A stretch of 64,000 nt of DNA, from positions 310,001-374,000 of the forward strand of contig NZ_RYFW01000001.1 of assembly GCF_004138335.1 (NCBI RefSeq), given 5' to 3'. Under the pieces are notes generated by a model. The model was not told where the DNA came from. It did not search any database and saw only the letters and a program-made list of their open reading frames with translations. Both the position numbers and the translations under genes were made by a program. Of the stretch, positions 44,884-53,785 are shown piece by piece (within the stretch, counting starts at the first letter, position 1; every line of letters begins with the position of its first letter). This stretch comes from Peristeroidobacter agariperforans (lineage in GTDB: Bacteria > Pseudomonadota > Gammaproteobacteria > Steroidobacterales > Steroidobacteraceae).

Positions 44884-47547
44884 ATGAAGTGGTCGGGTTT
44901 TCTGGTTGCGGCCGTGTTCGCCGCGCTCACCTTCGCCCTGTGGGCGTACGTGAACCGGCCGACCGCCGAGCCGCCCTGGCCGGCGCGCGTGCAGGGCATG
45001 GCGTTCTCGCCGTTCCAGGCGGGGCAGGACCCGTTCGTGCAGGTGCTGCCCACCGAGCAACAGATCGACAGCGACCTGCGACTGTTGGCCGACAAGGTTA
45101 CCGCCGTTCGCTCCTATTCCACGCTGAAGAGCCTGGGCAGGATTCCAGAGCTCGCCGCTCGTTACGATTTGAAAGTCACGGTGGGCGCCTGGCTGGATCG
45201 GCGTCTTGCCACCAACGATCGGGAAACGGCCGCCGCCATCGAGCTGGCCAGGCAGCATCCCAATGTGATCCGCCTGGTGATCGGCAATGAAGCCATCCTG
45301 CGCGGCGACCTCACCGTCGCGCAGCTGACCGAGCAGCTGGATCGGGTACGAGAAGCAGTGGAGCAGCCCGTCAGCACTGCGGAGCCGTGGCACGTCTGGC
45401 TGAAATATCCCGAACTGGTCGACCACGTCGACTATCTGGCTGTGCATTTGTTGCCTTATTGGGAAGGCATCCCGGTCGATCGCGCCATCGAGTACGTGGT
45501 CTCGAACATGGAGCAATTGCGGCGCGCCTATCCCGGCAAGCCCATCGTGATCGCCGAGGTCGGCTGGCCATCGGACGGGCGCACTCGCGGCGGGGCGGTC
45601 GCTTCGACCAGCAATCAGGCGATGTTTCTTCGGCGCTTTCTGGATCTCGCCAGACGCGAGGGCTATGTCTACTACCTGATGGAAGCGTTCGATCAGCCCT
45701 GGAAGGCCCGATATCAAGGCGCGGTCGAAGCGTACTGGGGCGTGTATGACGTCCATCGTCAGGCCAAGTTTGCATTCGTCGAACCCATTGTCCGCATTCC
45801 ACAATGGCAAACGCTGGCCGCGGTGACCGTCGCGATCTCGACGGTGATCCTGGCCATGCTCTACTTCCACAGCCTCGCGCTCGGCACGCGGGGTCGCAGC
45901 TTGCTGGCCGTCGTCGTGTACGGCGTCGCCACGACCTTGGTCTGGATCATTTACGACTATTCGCGACGCTACCTCACCGTTTCCAGCATCTTGATCGGCA
46001 CCTTGCTGATCCTGGGCATGCTCGGCGTCATCGCCGTGCTGATAACGGAAGCGCTGGAATGGGCCGAGGCGCGCTGGGGCAAGCCGCGCAAACGGCCGTT
46101 CGATCTGTCGGCGCTCCAGATGCCGGTGCTGCCCAAGGTCTCGATTCACGTGCCGGCGTACAACGAACCGCCCGAGATGTTGATCGAGACGCTCGACGCG
46201 CTCGCTGCGCTGGACTATCCCGACTACGAAGTCATCGTCGTCGACAACAACACGCCCGGGCCCGCCGTCTGGCGGCCTGTCGAAGAGCATTGCCGGAAGC
46301 TCGGCGAGCGCTTCAAGTTCCACCACGTCGAGCCACTCAAGGGCTTCAAGGCCGGCGCGCTGAACTACGCGCTCAAACATACGGCGGCCGACGCTCGCGT
46401 CGTCGCCGTGATCGACAGCGATTACAAGGTCGAACCGCACTGGTTGCGCACGCTCGTGCCGGCATTCGCGGACGAAAATCTCGCAATCGTGCAGTCACCG
46501 CAGGATTACCGTGACGCCGAAGAGAACGCGTTCAAGGCCATGTGCTACGCCGAGTACCGCGGCTTCTTTCACATCGGCATGGTCGTGCGCAATGAGCGCA
46601 ACGCCATCATTCAACACGGCACGATGACCTTGGTCCGACACTCGGCGTTGAAAAAAGCCGGCGGCTGGGCCGAGTGGTGCATCACCGAAGATGCCGAACT
46701 GGGACTGCGACTGTTCGAGCACGGCTACGACGCACAGTACCTACCTGTGACTTACGGGCGCGGGCTGATGCCCGAGACCTTCACCGACTATAAGAAACAA
46801 CGCTTCCGCTGGGCGTACGGCGCCGTTCAGATCCTGCGTGCGCATGCGGATGTGCTGCTGAGCTCCGATCAACGCCTGACCAAAGGCCAGCGATACCACT
46901 TCATCGCAGGGTGGCTGCCCTGGATGATGGATGGCTTGAACCTGATCTTCAATTCGTTCGCTCTGGTGTGGTCGGCCGCGATGATCCTCGCGCCTCATCG
47001 CTTCGATCCGCCGCTGATGATGTTCTCGGTGCTGCCGCTCGCGCTGTTCGCGTTCAAGCTCGCAAAGCTGGCGCATCTGTATGCATCGCGCGTCGGCGCA
47101 AACATTCGTCAGACATTGGCCGCCGCACTGGCTGGCCTGGCCTTGTCACATGTCGTCAGCGTCGCGGTCGTGCAAGGGTTGCTGACGCGCAGCCAACCTT
47201 TCTTCCGAACGCCGAAAGGCAAACAACCGCACGCATTGATCGAAGGCTTCGCCGCCGCACGCGCCGAAACGGCCTGGATGGTCGTGTTGGTGCTTGCAGC
47301 CATTGGTCTGACGGGTCAGTACACGATCGCCCCAGGCCTGGTGGTCGGAATTCCCGAGGAATTGAAGGCGCCCGATGTGTCGCTGTGGGTCGCGGTGCTG
47401 CTCATTCAGGCAATCCCTCATGCGGCCTCCCTGGTTATGTCACTGATCAGCGCCCTGTCGCTGCCGGCCCGTTGGCTGGGCCGCCCGCCAATGAGCACGG
47501 GCGTGCCAGCCGCCGCGCCCTTTCGTGCCCAAGATTCCGCTGACTAG
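44884..47547 (+). CDS. GH17-GT2 fusion, beta-glucan synthase-like
   Basis: The 887-residue protein joins a signal-anchored GH17-like domain (about 30-310; GNEAILRGDLT and IAEVGWPSDGRTR contain the two catalytic Glu) to a membrane-embedded family 2 glycosyltransferase. The transferase motifs are VSIHVPAYNEPPEMLIETL, VIDSDYKVEP, ITEDAELGLRLFEHG and QRFRWAYG (QxxRW), with membrane helices on both sides. The architecture matches NdvB/NdvC-type beta-(1,3)(1,6)-glucan enzymes. ATG 44884 begins the membrane anchor; the frame from 44827 is not conserved. The product is probably a periplasmic or cyclic glucan. Confidence 0.92.
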   Translation: MKWSGFLVAAVFAALTFALWAYVNRPTAEPPWPARVQGMAFSPFQAGQDPFVQVLPTEQQIDSDLRLLADKVTAVRSYSTLKSLGRIPELAARYDLKVTVGAWLDRRLATNDRETAAAIELARQHPNVIRLVIGNEAILRGDLTVAQLTEQLDRVREAVEQPVSTAEPWHVWLKYPELVDHVDYLAVHLLPYWEGIPVDRAIEYVVSNMEQLRRAYPGKPIVIAEVGWPSDGRTRGGAVASTSNQAMFLRRFLDLARREGYVYYLMEAFDQPWKARYQGAVEAYWGVYDVHRQAKFAFVEPIVRIPQWQTLAAVTVAISTVILAMLYFHSLALGTRGRSLLAVVVYGVATTLVWIIYDYSRRYLTVSSILIGTLLILGMLGVIAVLITEALEWAEARWGKPRKRPFDLSALQMPVLPKVSIHVPAYNEPPEMLIETLDALAALDYPDYEVIVVDNNTPGPAVWRPVEEHCRKLGERFKFHHVEPLKGFKAGALNYALKHTAADARVVAVIDSDYKVEPHWLRTLVPAFADENLAIVQSPQDYRDAEENAFKAMCYAEYRGFFHIGMVVRNERNAIIQHGTMTLVRHSALKKAGGWAEWCITEDAELGLRLFEHGYDAQYLPVTYGRGLMPETFTDYKKQRFRWAYGAVQILRAHADVLLSSDQRLTKGQRYHFIAGWLPWMMDGLNLIFNSFALVWSAAMILAPHRFDPPLMMFSVLPLALFAFKLAKLAHLYASRVGANIRQTLAAALAGLALSHVVSVAVVQGLLTRSQPFFRTPKGKQPHALIEGFAAARAETAWMVVLVLAAIGLTGQYTIAPGLVVGIPEELKAPDVSLWVAVLLIQAIPHAASLVMSLISALSLPARWLGRPPMSTGVPAAAPFRAQDSAD

Positions 47548-47572
47548 TTCTAGAAAGCGCGAAATTCCCGGC

Positions 47573-47600
47573 TTGTGAGGCCGCTGGCCCGGCCTATAAT
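47573..47600 (+). promoter_or_regulatory. Promoter of the marR-efflux operon
   Basis: TTGTGA (47573-47578), 16 bp, and a perfect TATAAT (47595-47600) lie just before the marR gene. Transcription should start near 47607, inside the operator. Confidence 0.8.
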
Positions 47601-47603
47601 GCC

Positions 47604-47630
47604 TGCCTAGGCAGTCATTGCCGAGGCAAT
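47604..47630 (+). promoter_or_regulatory. Double palindromic MarR operator
   Basis: Two dyads lie directly after the -10 box: TGCCTAGGCA (47604-47613) and ATTGCC-GA-GGCAAT (47617-47630). They share TGCC/GGCA half-sites and overlap the transcription start and the Shine-Dalgarno (GAGG, 47623-47626) of marR. Binding of the MarR product here would repress its own operon. Confidence 0.75.
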
Positions 47631-47633
47631 CAA

Positions 47634-48131
47634 ATGCCCAAGCCGCACTACAAGCCCGATTCCTTTCACCTGCGCGACAGCATGGGATACCTGATCAAGC
47701 GCGCGCAGCGCCTGATGCAGGAACGCATCGAACGCCTGTTCGAGCAGCAGAATTTCACCCTGCAACAGTGGGCGGTGCTCATGTATCTGCGCGACGGTCT
47801 CGCCACGACGACCGCCGACATGTGCCGCAACCTGCACCATGACAGCGGCGCGATGACTCGCCTCATCGATCAGCTCGAATCCCGCAAGCTCATCGAGCGA
47901 CGTCGTAGCGCCGACGATCGACGCGTCGTCGAGCTTTCGCTCACCGAGGCCGGCGCCGAAGTCCTCGACACCCTGATTCCCACGGCATGCGATGCACTGA
48001 ACACCGCGTTGGATGGCTTCACGCGTGAAGAAGTGAAGATGCTGCAGTCGATGTTGAGACGTCTGATAGGCCGGATGGAAGAGCTGATGCCCAACGCTCC
48101 GGCAGCCTCGGACAAGGAGAAAGTGTCATGA
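47634..48131 (+). CDS. MarR-family regulator of the efflux operon
   Basis: The 165-residue regulator has the MarR winged helix (LQQWAVLMYLRDGLATTTAD, MTRLIDQLESRKLIERRRSA and DDRRVVELSLTEAG with the wing). It lies at the head of a four-gene efflux operon and its stop overlaps the next start by 4 bp (ATGA). Autorepression through the operator at 47604-47630, relieved by a transported compound, is the expected mode. Confidence 0.95.
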   Translation: MPKPHYKPDSFHLRDSMGYLIKRAQRLMQERIERLFEQQNFTLQQWAVLMYLRDGLATTTADMCRNLHHDSGAMTRLIDQLESRKLIERRRSADDRRVVELSLTEAGAEVLDTLIPTACDALNTALDGFTREEVKMLQSMLRRLIGRMEELMPNAPAASDKEKVS

Positions 48132-49537
48132 ACGCACTTGCTCGCACGGGCGCATTGCTGCTCGCAATCGCCGCCGCGCTCAGCGGATGTGTGACTCCAC
48201 CGAAGACCGAGCCACAGGTGCAATCGATCGCCGATGAGAGTGTCGGCCTCCGCGCCACCACTGCGCCGACCGTGACTGATCGATGGTGGGAACAGTACGG
48301 CGATCCACAGTTCGACCAACTCGTCTCCACTGCGCTCGAGCACAATCCCGATCTGCAGCAAACATTGGCGCGCGTGCGCGCCGCTCAGTCGCAAGTGCAG
48401 CTGGTCGTTGCGCAGCGTACGCCCGGCGTGACGCTGAATGGCGCAGAACAACGCGCCCGCTGGCCCGAGGAATATATTTATCCGCCGCCATTCGGTGGCG
48501 GCACCTACTGGTCCGGCCAACTGCTCGCCGATCTGTCCTGGGATCTGGATTTCTGGGGCAAGCAGGCCGCACTGATCGATGCTGCCAGATCGACCGTCGA
48601 GGCCGCACGGCTGGACTCGGAAGCCGCGCGGCTCGCGACGACCGTGGCTTTGTCACAAACCTATCTCGATTTGAATCGCGCCATCGCGCTCGCGGACATC
48701 GCGCAGCAGTCGCTGGAACAGAGAAAGCGCATTCTCGACATTACGCGCAAGCGCATCGACGCGGGTCTCGATACAAACGTCGAATTGCGTGAAGCCGAGT
48801 CAGCTGTGCCTCAGGCCGAGCTTGCTCGACTGCAGGCCGAAGCGGCGCGCGAGGTTGCCGTGCATCGTCTGGCTGCACTAGTCGGCGACGGCGCGGACGC
48901 TTACGAGCGGATAGGCAAGCCCACGCTGAATCTGGAAGCCGCTCTGTCGATTCCGACGGAGTTGCCGGCCGATCTCCTTGGCCGTCGTCCTGACATTCTC
49001 GCGGCTCGCGCACGAGTTGAAGCCGCCTCTTCGGAAAGAGCTGCAGCTCGCGCGGCGTTCTATCCGAATGTGAATCTCAGTGCGTTCGCGGGCTTTCAGG
49101 CGATCGGACTCGACAACTTGTTCGAAGCGAACAATCGCACTTATGGCTTCGGCCCGGCGATCAGCTTGCCGCTCTTCGAGTCAAAACGGCTCAAGTCCCA
49201 ATTCAACACCGCGACAGCGCTGCAGGACGAAGCTGTCAGCTCCTATAACGGCGTCGTGCTCTCTGCCGTTCAGCAGGTTGCGGATCAGCTGACTCAGGTG
49301 AACTACAGCGCGCAGCAGCTACAACAGGCGCGCGCCACGCTCACCGCCGCGGAAGAAGCTTATCGGCTGGCGCAAAAGCGCTACGAAGCGGGGCTCGCGA
49401 ATTATCTGTCGGTGCTGACCACCGAGACCCAGGTGCTGAACGCACGCACCACCTTTGTGGACATCCTTCATCAACAAGCGCTCGCTCGCGTGTCGCTGCT
49501 GCTGGCCGTCGGTGGCAACTTCACTGCCGCCAGCTGA
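48128..49537 (+). CDS. NodT-family outer membrane efflux lipoprotein
   Basis: The 469-residue TolC-like factor has a lipoprotein signal (ALLLAIAAALSGCVTPP, Cys about 21) and duplicated OEP domains (TDRWWEQYGDPQFDQLVSTA, LLGRRPDILAARARVEAA, VGGNFTAAS). It forms the outer membrane channel of the tripartite pump with the adaptor and MFS transporter encoded downstream. ATG 48128 overlaps the marR stop. Confidence 0.95.
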   Translation: MNALARTGALLLAIAAALSGCVTPPKTEPQVQSIADESVGLRATTAPTVTDRWWEQYGDPQFDQLVSTALEHNPDLQQTLARVRAAQSQVQLVVAQRTPGVTLNGAEQRARWPEEYIYPPPFGGGTYWSGQLLADLSWDLDFWGKQAALIDAARSTVEAARLDSEAARLATTVALSQTYLDLNRAIALADIAQQSLEQRKRILDITRKRIDAGLDTNVELREAESAVPQAELARLQAEAAREVAVHRLAALVGDGADAYERIGKPTLNLEAALSIPTELPADLLGRRPDILAARARVEAASSERAAARAAFYPNVNLSAFAGFQAIGLDNLFEANNRTYGFGPAISLPLFESKRLKSQFNTATALQDEAVSSYNGVVLSAVQQVADQLTQVNYSAQQLQQARATLTAAEEAYRLAQKRYEAGLANYLSVLTTETQVLNARTTFVDILHQQALARVSLLLAVGGNFTAAS

Positions 49538-49561
49538 TCGGTACTCATCAACGGAATTCTT

Positions 49562-50803
49562 ATGAGCGACACCCCTGCTCCTGCCAACGGCAACGGCGCC
49601 CGCAAGCGAGGCCTGCTGATCCTGGCCGCCGTCGTCGCGCTCGGCGCCATCGGTTACACCGCCTACTGGCTGACGGTCGGGCGCTATTACGAAAGCACGG
49701 ACGACGCTTACGTCGCCAGCGACATCGTGCAGATCACCAGCGAAGTGCCGGGCGCCGTACTGGGCGTGCACGTCGATGACACGCAAAGTGTCGAGCGCGG
49801 CCAGGTGCTCGTCGAGCTCGATCCCGCCGATGCAAACATCGCCGTGGCTGCAGCCGAAGCAGAGCTCGCACGCACCGTTCGACAGGTTCGCGCGCTCTAC
49901 TCGCAGGCCGATCAGCTGCGCGCCCAGATCGCTGAGCGTGAGACCGATCTCAGGAAGTCGCAGAACGACTACGCTCGTCGTCAGGCATTGGTCGCCGACG
50001 GCGCCGTCTCAGGTGAAGAGCTCGCACACGCTCAAGACACGATCGCTCAAACGCGCGCATCGTTGCAGGCCGCGCAGCGTCAGCTCGACGCCACGCTCGC
50101 GCAGATCGAAGGCACGACGCTGGAAGATCATCCCAACGTGCTCGCCGCCGCCGCCCAACTTCGCGACGCGTCGCTCGCTCTGCGTCGTACGACCATTCGA
50201 TCGCCCGTATCCGGCACGATCGCCAAGCGCGGCGTTCAGCTGGGTCAGCACGTGAATGCGGGGGCGCCATTGCTCGCGGTCGTGCCGCTCGATGATGTTT
50301 GGATCGATGCGAACTTCAAGGAAAGCCAGCTGAAGAGCGTGCGCGTCGGTCAGCCGGTCACCGTGCACGCGGACATTTACGGCAAGGATGTCGAATACAA
50401 AGGCGCCGTTGCCGGCCTCGCCGCCGGCAGTGGCAGCGCGTTCGCACTGCTGCCCGCCCAGAACGCGTCGGGCAATTGGATCAAGATCGTTCAGCGTGTG
50501 CCGGTTCGCATCACGCTCGATCCCGAGCAGCTCGAGCAGAACCCACTGCGTGTCGGTTTGTCGATGCACGCGGAGATCGACGTGCGCGACACGTCGGGTC
50601 CGTTGGTGGCATCGCAGGTTCGCAATACGCCACAACCTGTGCAGAAGAGCGTCGGTGAAGACACCGGCATCGAGCAACGCATCGCCGAGATCATTCATCA
50701 GAACGCGACAGCCCATGGCGCGGTCGCGAGCAACCGTGGGAATACTCGTGGCGCGACGGTCGCCGCGATCGACTCCGCCGGCACGCGGCAGGCCAGCCGG
50801 TAA
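49562..50803 (+). CDS. emrA: EmrA-like periplasmic adaptor (HlyD family)
   Basis: The 413-residue membrane fusion protein has an N-terminal helix (GLLILAAVVALGAIGYTAYW), a lipoyl-like half (YYESTDDAYVASDIVQITSE, VERGQVLVELDPADANIAV), a long α-hairpin and a β-barrel (RSPVSGTIAKRGVQLGQHV, DANFKESQLKSVRVGQPVTV). It links the MFS pump in the inner membrane to the outer membrane factor. The C-terminus (after position 340) is longer than in E. coli EmrA and low-complexity. Confidence 0.94.
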   Translation: MSDTPAPANGNGARKRGLLILAAVVALGAIGYTAYWLTVGRYYESTDDAYVASDIVQITSEVPGAVLGVHVDDTQSVERGQVLVELDPADANIAVAAAEAELARTVRQVRALYSQADQLRAQIAERETDLRKSQNDYARRQALVADGAVSGEELAHAQDTIAQTRASLQAAQRQLDATLAQIEGTTLEDHPNVLAAAAQLRDASLALRRTTIRSPVSGTIAKRGVQLGQHVNAGAPLLAVVPLDDVWIDANFKESQLKSVRVGQPVTVHADIYGKDVEYKGAVAGLAAGSGSAFALLPAQNASGNWIKIVQRVPVRITLDPEQLEQNPLRVGLSMHAEIDVRDTSGPLVASQVRNTPQPVQKSVGEDTGIEQRIAEIIHQNATAHGAVASNRGNTRGATVAAIDSAGTRQASR

Positions 50804-50817
50804 TCGCAGGAGCTCCT

Positions 50818-52368
50818 GTGAGCACGAACGCTGCATCCGAGCAGGCGCCCATGACGGGCGGCGCCCTCGCCGTGACCTCACTGGCACTGGCGCTCGGCAC
50901 CTTCATGCAGGTGCTGGACACGACCATCGCCAATGTTTCCATTCCGACCATCGCCGGCAACCTCGGCGCATCGGCGGACCAGGGAACGTGGGTCATCACT
51001 TCGTTTGCCGTCGCCAACGGTATCAGCGTGCCGCTCACGGGCTGGCTCATGCAGCGCTTCGGCATCGTGCGGACGTTCGTTGCCGCGGTGCTGGCCTTCA
51101 CCGTCGCATCTTTCCTCTGCGGTGTGGCCTGGAACCTGGAATCGTTGGTCTTCTTCCGCGTGCTGCAAGGCGCAGTGTCCGGGCCGATGGTGCCCGGGTC
51201 GCAGGCGTTGATGCTGATGCTGTTTCCGCCTGCGAAGAAAGGACTGGCGCTGGCGCTCTGGTCAATGACGACGCTGGTCGCGCCCATCATGGGCCCGGTG
51301 CTCGGCGGCTGGATTTCAGACAACGCCACCTGGCCGTGGATTTTCTATATCAACATTCCGGTCGGCCTGTTCACGTTTGCCGTGTGCTGGTTCCAGTTGC
51401 GCAAGCGAGAGACGCCAACCCGCAAGCTGCCGGTCGATACGATCGGCCTGTCGCTGCTGGTGGTGTGGGTCGGCGCGCTGCAGATCATGCTGGACAAGGG
51501 CAAGGACGAAGATTGGTTCTCGTCGCCGTTCATTGTTGTGCTCACCATCGTCTCGGTGATCGCTTTCGCGGCCTGGCTGATCTGGGAGCTGACCGAAAAG
51601 CATCCCATCGTCGACCTGTCGCTGTTCAAGCATCGAAACTTTACGTTCGCGCTGATCCCGATGTGCCTGGGCTACGCGGTGTTCTTCGGCAACATCGTGT
51701 TGTTGCCGCTGTGGATGCAGACGCAGCTCGGCTACACGGCGACGTGGGCGGGATTGCTGGCCGCACCCGGCGGCCTGATCGCGGTGATCATTTCTCCGAT
51801 GGCGGCGCGCTTCCTGGCTAGATACGACGCGCGCTGGCTGACCTCGATGGCGTTCGTCGCGTTCGCTGTTTCTTATTACATGCGAGCGCGACTGACCGCC
51901 GAAGCCGCGCCCATGGACTTCATCATTCCACAGCTGATTCAGGGCCTGGCGATGGGCACGTTCTTCGTCGCCATTCTCACCATCATGCTCGACGGCATCG
52001 AACCGCAGCGAGTGCCGGCGGCCTCGGGTCTTGCGATCTTCCTGCGCACCATCGCGGCAAGCTTTGCCACGTCGATCACGACCACGTTCTGGGATCGTCG
52101 CGAGGCGTTCCATCAGGCGCACCTGGCGAACAGCTCGAGCGTGTATGACGCCCCCATGCAGCAGGCGCTGGAACACATGCATTCGCTAGGTATGTCCGAC
52201 AGCGCCGCCTTGGCGGCGCTCAACAAACAAATGGTCGGGCAGGCGTACCTGCTGTCCTCGATAGATTATTTCTGGATCTCGTCATGGCTGACGCTGGCTA
52301 TGATCGCCCTCGTCTGGCTGGCGCGCCGACCGCACACTGGCGGCGCGGCGCACGTCGCAGCGGATTGA
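50818..52368 (+). CDS. emrB: EmrB-like DHA2-family MFS drug transporter
   Basis: The 516-residue transporter has 14 predicted membrane helices. The DHA2 motifs include FMQVLDTTIANVSIPTIAGN (motif D1), TGWLMQRFGIVRTFV (motif A) and PGGLIAVIISPMAARFLARY. The start is a GTG at 50818 with AGGAG before it. It should export hydrophobic drugs or proton uncouplers with proton antiport through the EmrA-like adaptor. It ends 3 bp from the convergent oxidoreductase stop. Confidence 0.95.
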   Translation: MSTNAASEQAPMTGGALAVTSLALALGTFMQVLDTTIANVSIPTIAGNLGASADQGTWVITSFAVANGISVPLTGWLMQRFGIVRTFVAAVLAFTVASFLCGVAWNLESLVFFRVLQGAVSGPMVPGSQALMLMLFPPAKKGLALALWSMTTLVAPIMGPVLGGWISDNATWPWIFYINIPVGLFTFAVCWFQLRKRETPTRKLPVDTIGLSLLVVWVGALQIMLDKGKDEDWFSSPFIVVLTIVSVIAFAAWLIWELTEKHPIVDLSLFKHRNFTFALIPMCLGYAVFFGNIVLLPLWMQTQLGYTATWAGLLAAPGGLIAVIISPMAARFLARYDARWLTSMAFVAFAVSYYMRARLTAEAAPMDFIIPQLIQGLAMGTFFVAILTIMLDGIEPQRVPAASGLAIFLRTIAASFATSITTTFWDRREAFHQAHLANSSSVYDAPMQQALEHMHSLGMSDSAALAALNKQMVGQAYLLSSIDYFWISSWLTLAMIALVWLARRPHTGGAAHVAAD

Positions 52369-52371
52369 GTT

Positions 52372-53469
52372 TTAAATCTTCACCGCCCGGCCGGTGCGAA
52401 TGGACTCGTAGATCGCCGACATGATCTTCACGTCTTGCAGGCCCTCTTCGCCTGAGACGATGGTCGGACGCTTCTCGAGAACGCAGCGGGCGAAGTCGTC
52501 GAGCTCGGCGGCGAACATGTCGACCTGGGGAAACGACAGCGGCTTGCCGTCGCTACGCGCACCCTTGATGCCGCCGTAGTAATACGCCGGATCCAGCTCG
52601 AACCAGCCGCGATCGCAGTTGGCGCGAAAGTTCTTGATGCCACCGACTTTGAAGCTGGCCGAGCAGTACGCCGTCGCGCCGCCCGGGAACTGCGCCGTCC
52701 AGCTCACGGTCTCGTCCACTTCTGCGAACTTCACCGGATCTGTTTTGGTCTCGGTCGCCGACACCAGAACCGGTTCTTCACCGGTGAGATAACGCGTCGC
52801 CTGCAGGGCATAGATGCCGACGTCCATCAGTGCGCCGCCGCCCGACAACGCGCGCTTGACTCGCCACTGATCGGCCGCACCCACGTCGATGCCGAAGCCC
52901 GCTTCGATGATCCGCACCGGGCCCAGCTCCTGCTCGCGCGCGATCCGAATGCATTCGAGATGATGCGGCTCGAACCGGCAGCGGTATGCGGTGCCGAGCA
53001 TGCGATCCGCTGCCTTACAGGCATCGATCATCTGCTGGCAGCGCTCCACCGAGATTTCCAGCGGCTTTTCGCAGAACACGTGCTTGCCGGCTTTGGCGGC
53101 TGCGACGGTATGTTCCAAATGGAGCGCGTTGGGTGTGACGACATAGACGATGTCGATATCGTCGTTGTCGGCCATGCGATGCATGGTGTCGTATGTATAA
53201 ACGCTGCGCGCCGGCAGGTTGTATTTATTGCGCCAGGCGTCGACTTTGCCGCTGGAACCCGTGACGATGCCGGCGAGCCGGCAGTGCTGGGTTTTTTGCA
53301 AGGCCGGTGCGATCTGGTCGGTGCTGAGCCTGCCCAGTCCGCACAAGGCGACACCTAGTTTTTTACCGGGACCGGCCTTCTCGCGTGTGGCAGCGGTGCT
53401 GATGAAGGGCGCCGCGAATGTGGCCGCGGCCGCGCCCTTCATGAAATGACGGCGGGAAAGTTCATGCAT
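52372..53469 (-). CDS. Tat-exported Gfo/Idh/MocA-family oxidoreductase
   Basis: The 365-residue protein begins with a twin-arginine signal (LSRRHFMKGAAAATFAAPFI), so the folded enzyme and its bound NAD(P) are likely exported together, as in glucose-fructose oxidoreductase. The Rossmann start is KLGVALCGLGRLSTDQI. The Lys of the family motif is in VFCEKPLEISVERC, followed by GTAYRCRFEPHHLECIR and the substrate-domain residues GGALMDVGIYAL. A sugar oxidoreductase is most likely; no partner gene is adjacent. Confidence 0.92.
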   Translation of the reverse strand: MHELSRRHFMKGAAAATFAAPFISTAATREKAGPGKKLGVALCGLGRLSTDQIAPALQKTQHCRLAGIVTGSSGKVDAWRNKYNLPARSVYTYDTMHRMADNDDIDIVYVVTPNALHLEHTVAAAKAGKHVFCEKPLEISVERCQQMIDACKAADRMLGTAYRCRFEPHHLECIRIAREQELGPVRIIEAGFGIDVGAADQWRVKRALSGGGALMDVGIYALQATRYLTGEEPVLVSATETKTDPVKFAEVDETVSWTAQFPGGATAYCSASFKVGGIKNFRANCDRGWFELDPAYYYGGIKGARSDGKPLSFPQVDMFAAELDDFARCVLEKRPTIVSGEEGLQDVKIMSAIYESIRTGRAVKI

Positions 53470-53581
53470 GTGCTCACTCCTTTGGGAGCGAGCTTACGAC
53501 GATGTGAGCGTTACCTCCACCACCAAAACTGCAACGCGGTTTCGTTTGACTCGGACCGGTGGAACGCTAGGATAGCGGCAG

Positions 53582-53683
53582 CTATTCCCTGGCAGGCTCG
53601 AACGGCCTGACGCTGCGGCCGACGCCGCCGCCGCCATACAAGCCTTTGGCATATTGAGATTCGTCGCGTTGTTCTTTACACAT
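53582..53683 (-). CDS. Candidate 33-residue microprotein with Gly-rich core
   Basis: A short frame opens at ATG 53683 with AAGGGA 9 bp upstream and encodes MCKEQRDESQYAKGLYGGGG followed by VGRSVRPFEPARE. Its first half uses AT-richer codons than the neighbours. It lies in the otherwise empty 316-bp divergent spacer between the Gfo/Idh gene (start 53469) and the kinase gene (53786). It could be a leader or regulatory peptide or a RiPP-like precursor, but no modifying enzyme is near. Coding status is uncertain. Confidence 0.35.
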   Translation of the reverse strand: MCKEQRDESQYAKGLYGGGGVGRSVRPFEPARE

Positions 53684-53785
53684 GGACTCATCCCTTGCGC
53701 GTAGTACCGCCGAGAGGATAGTTGCACAAGCCCGGCGGGCCAACAACTGATCGTTGGTACGGACCGCCCGGAGCCTCAATCGACC

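Noticed and set aside
44845-46440. 531-codon open frame on the minus strand
   Set aside because: It is antisense to the GH17-GT2 gene, whose catalytic motifs are clear.
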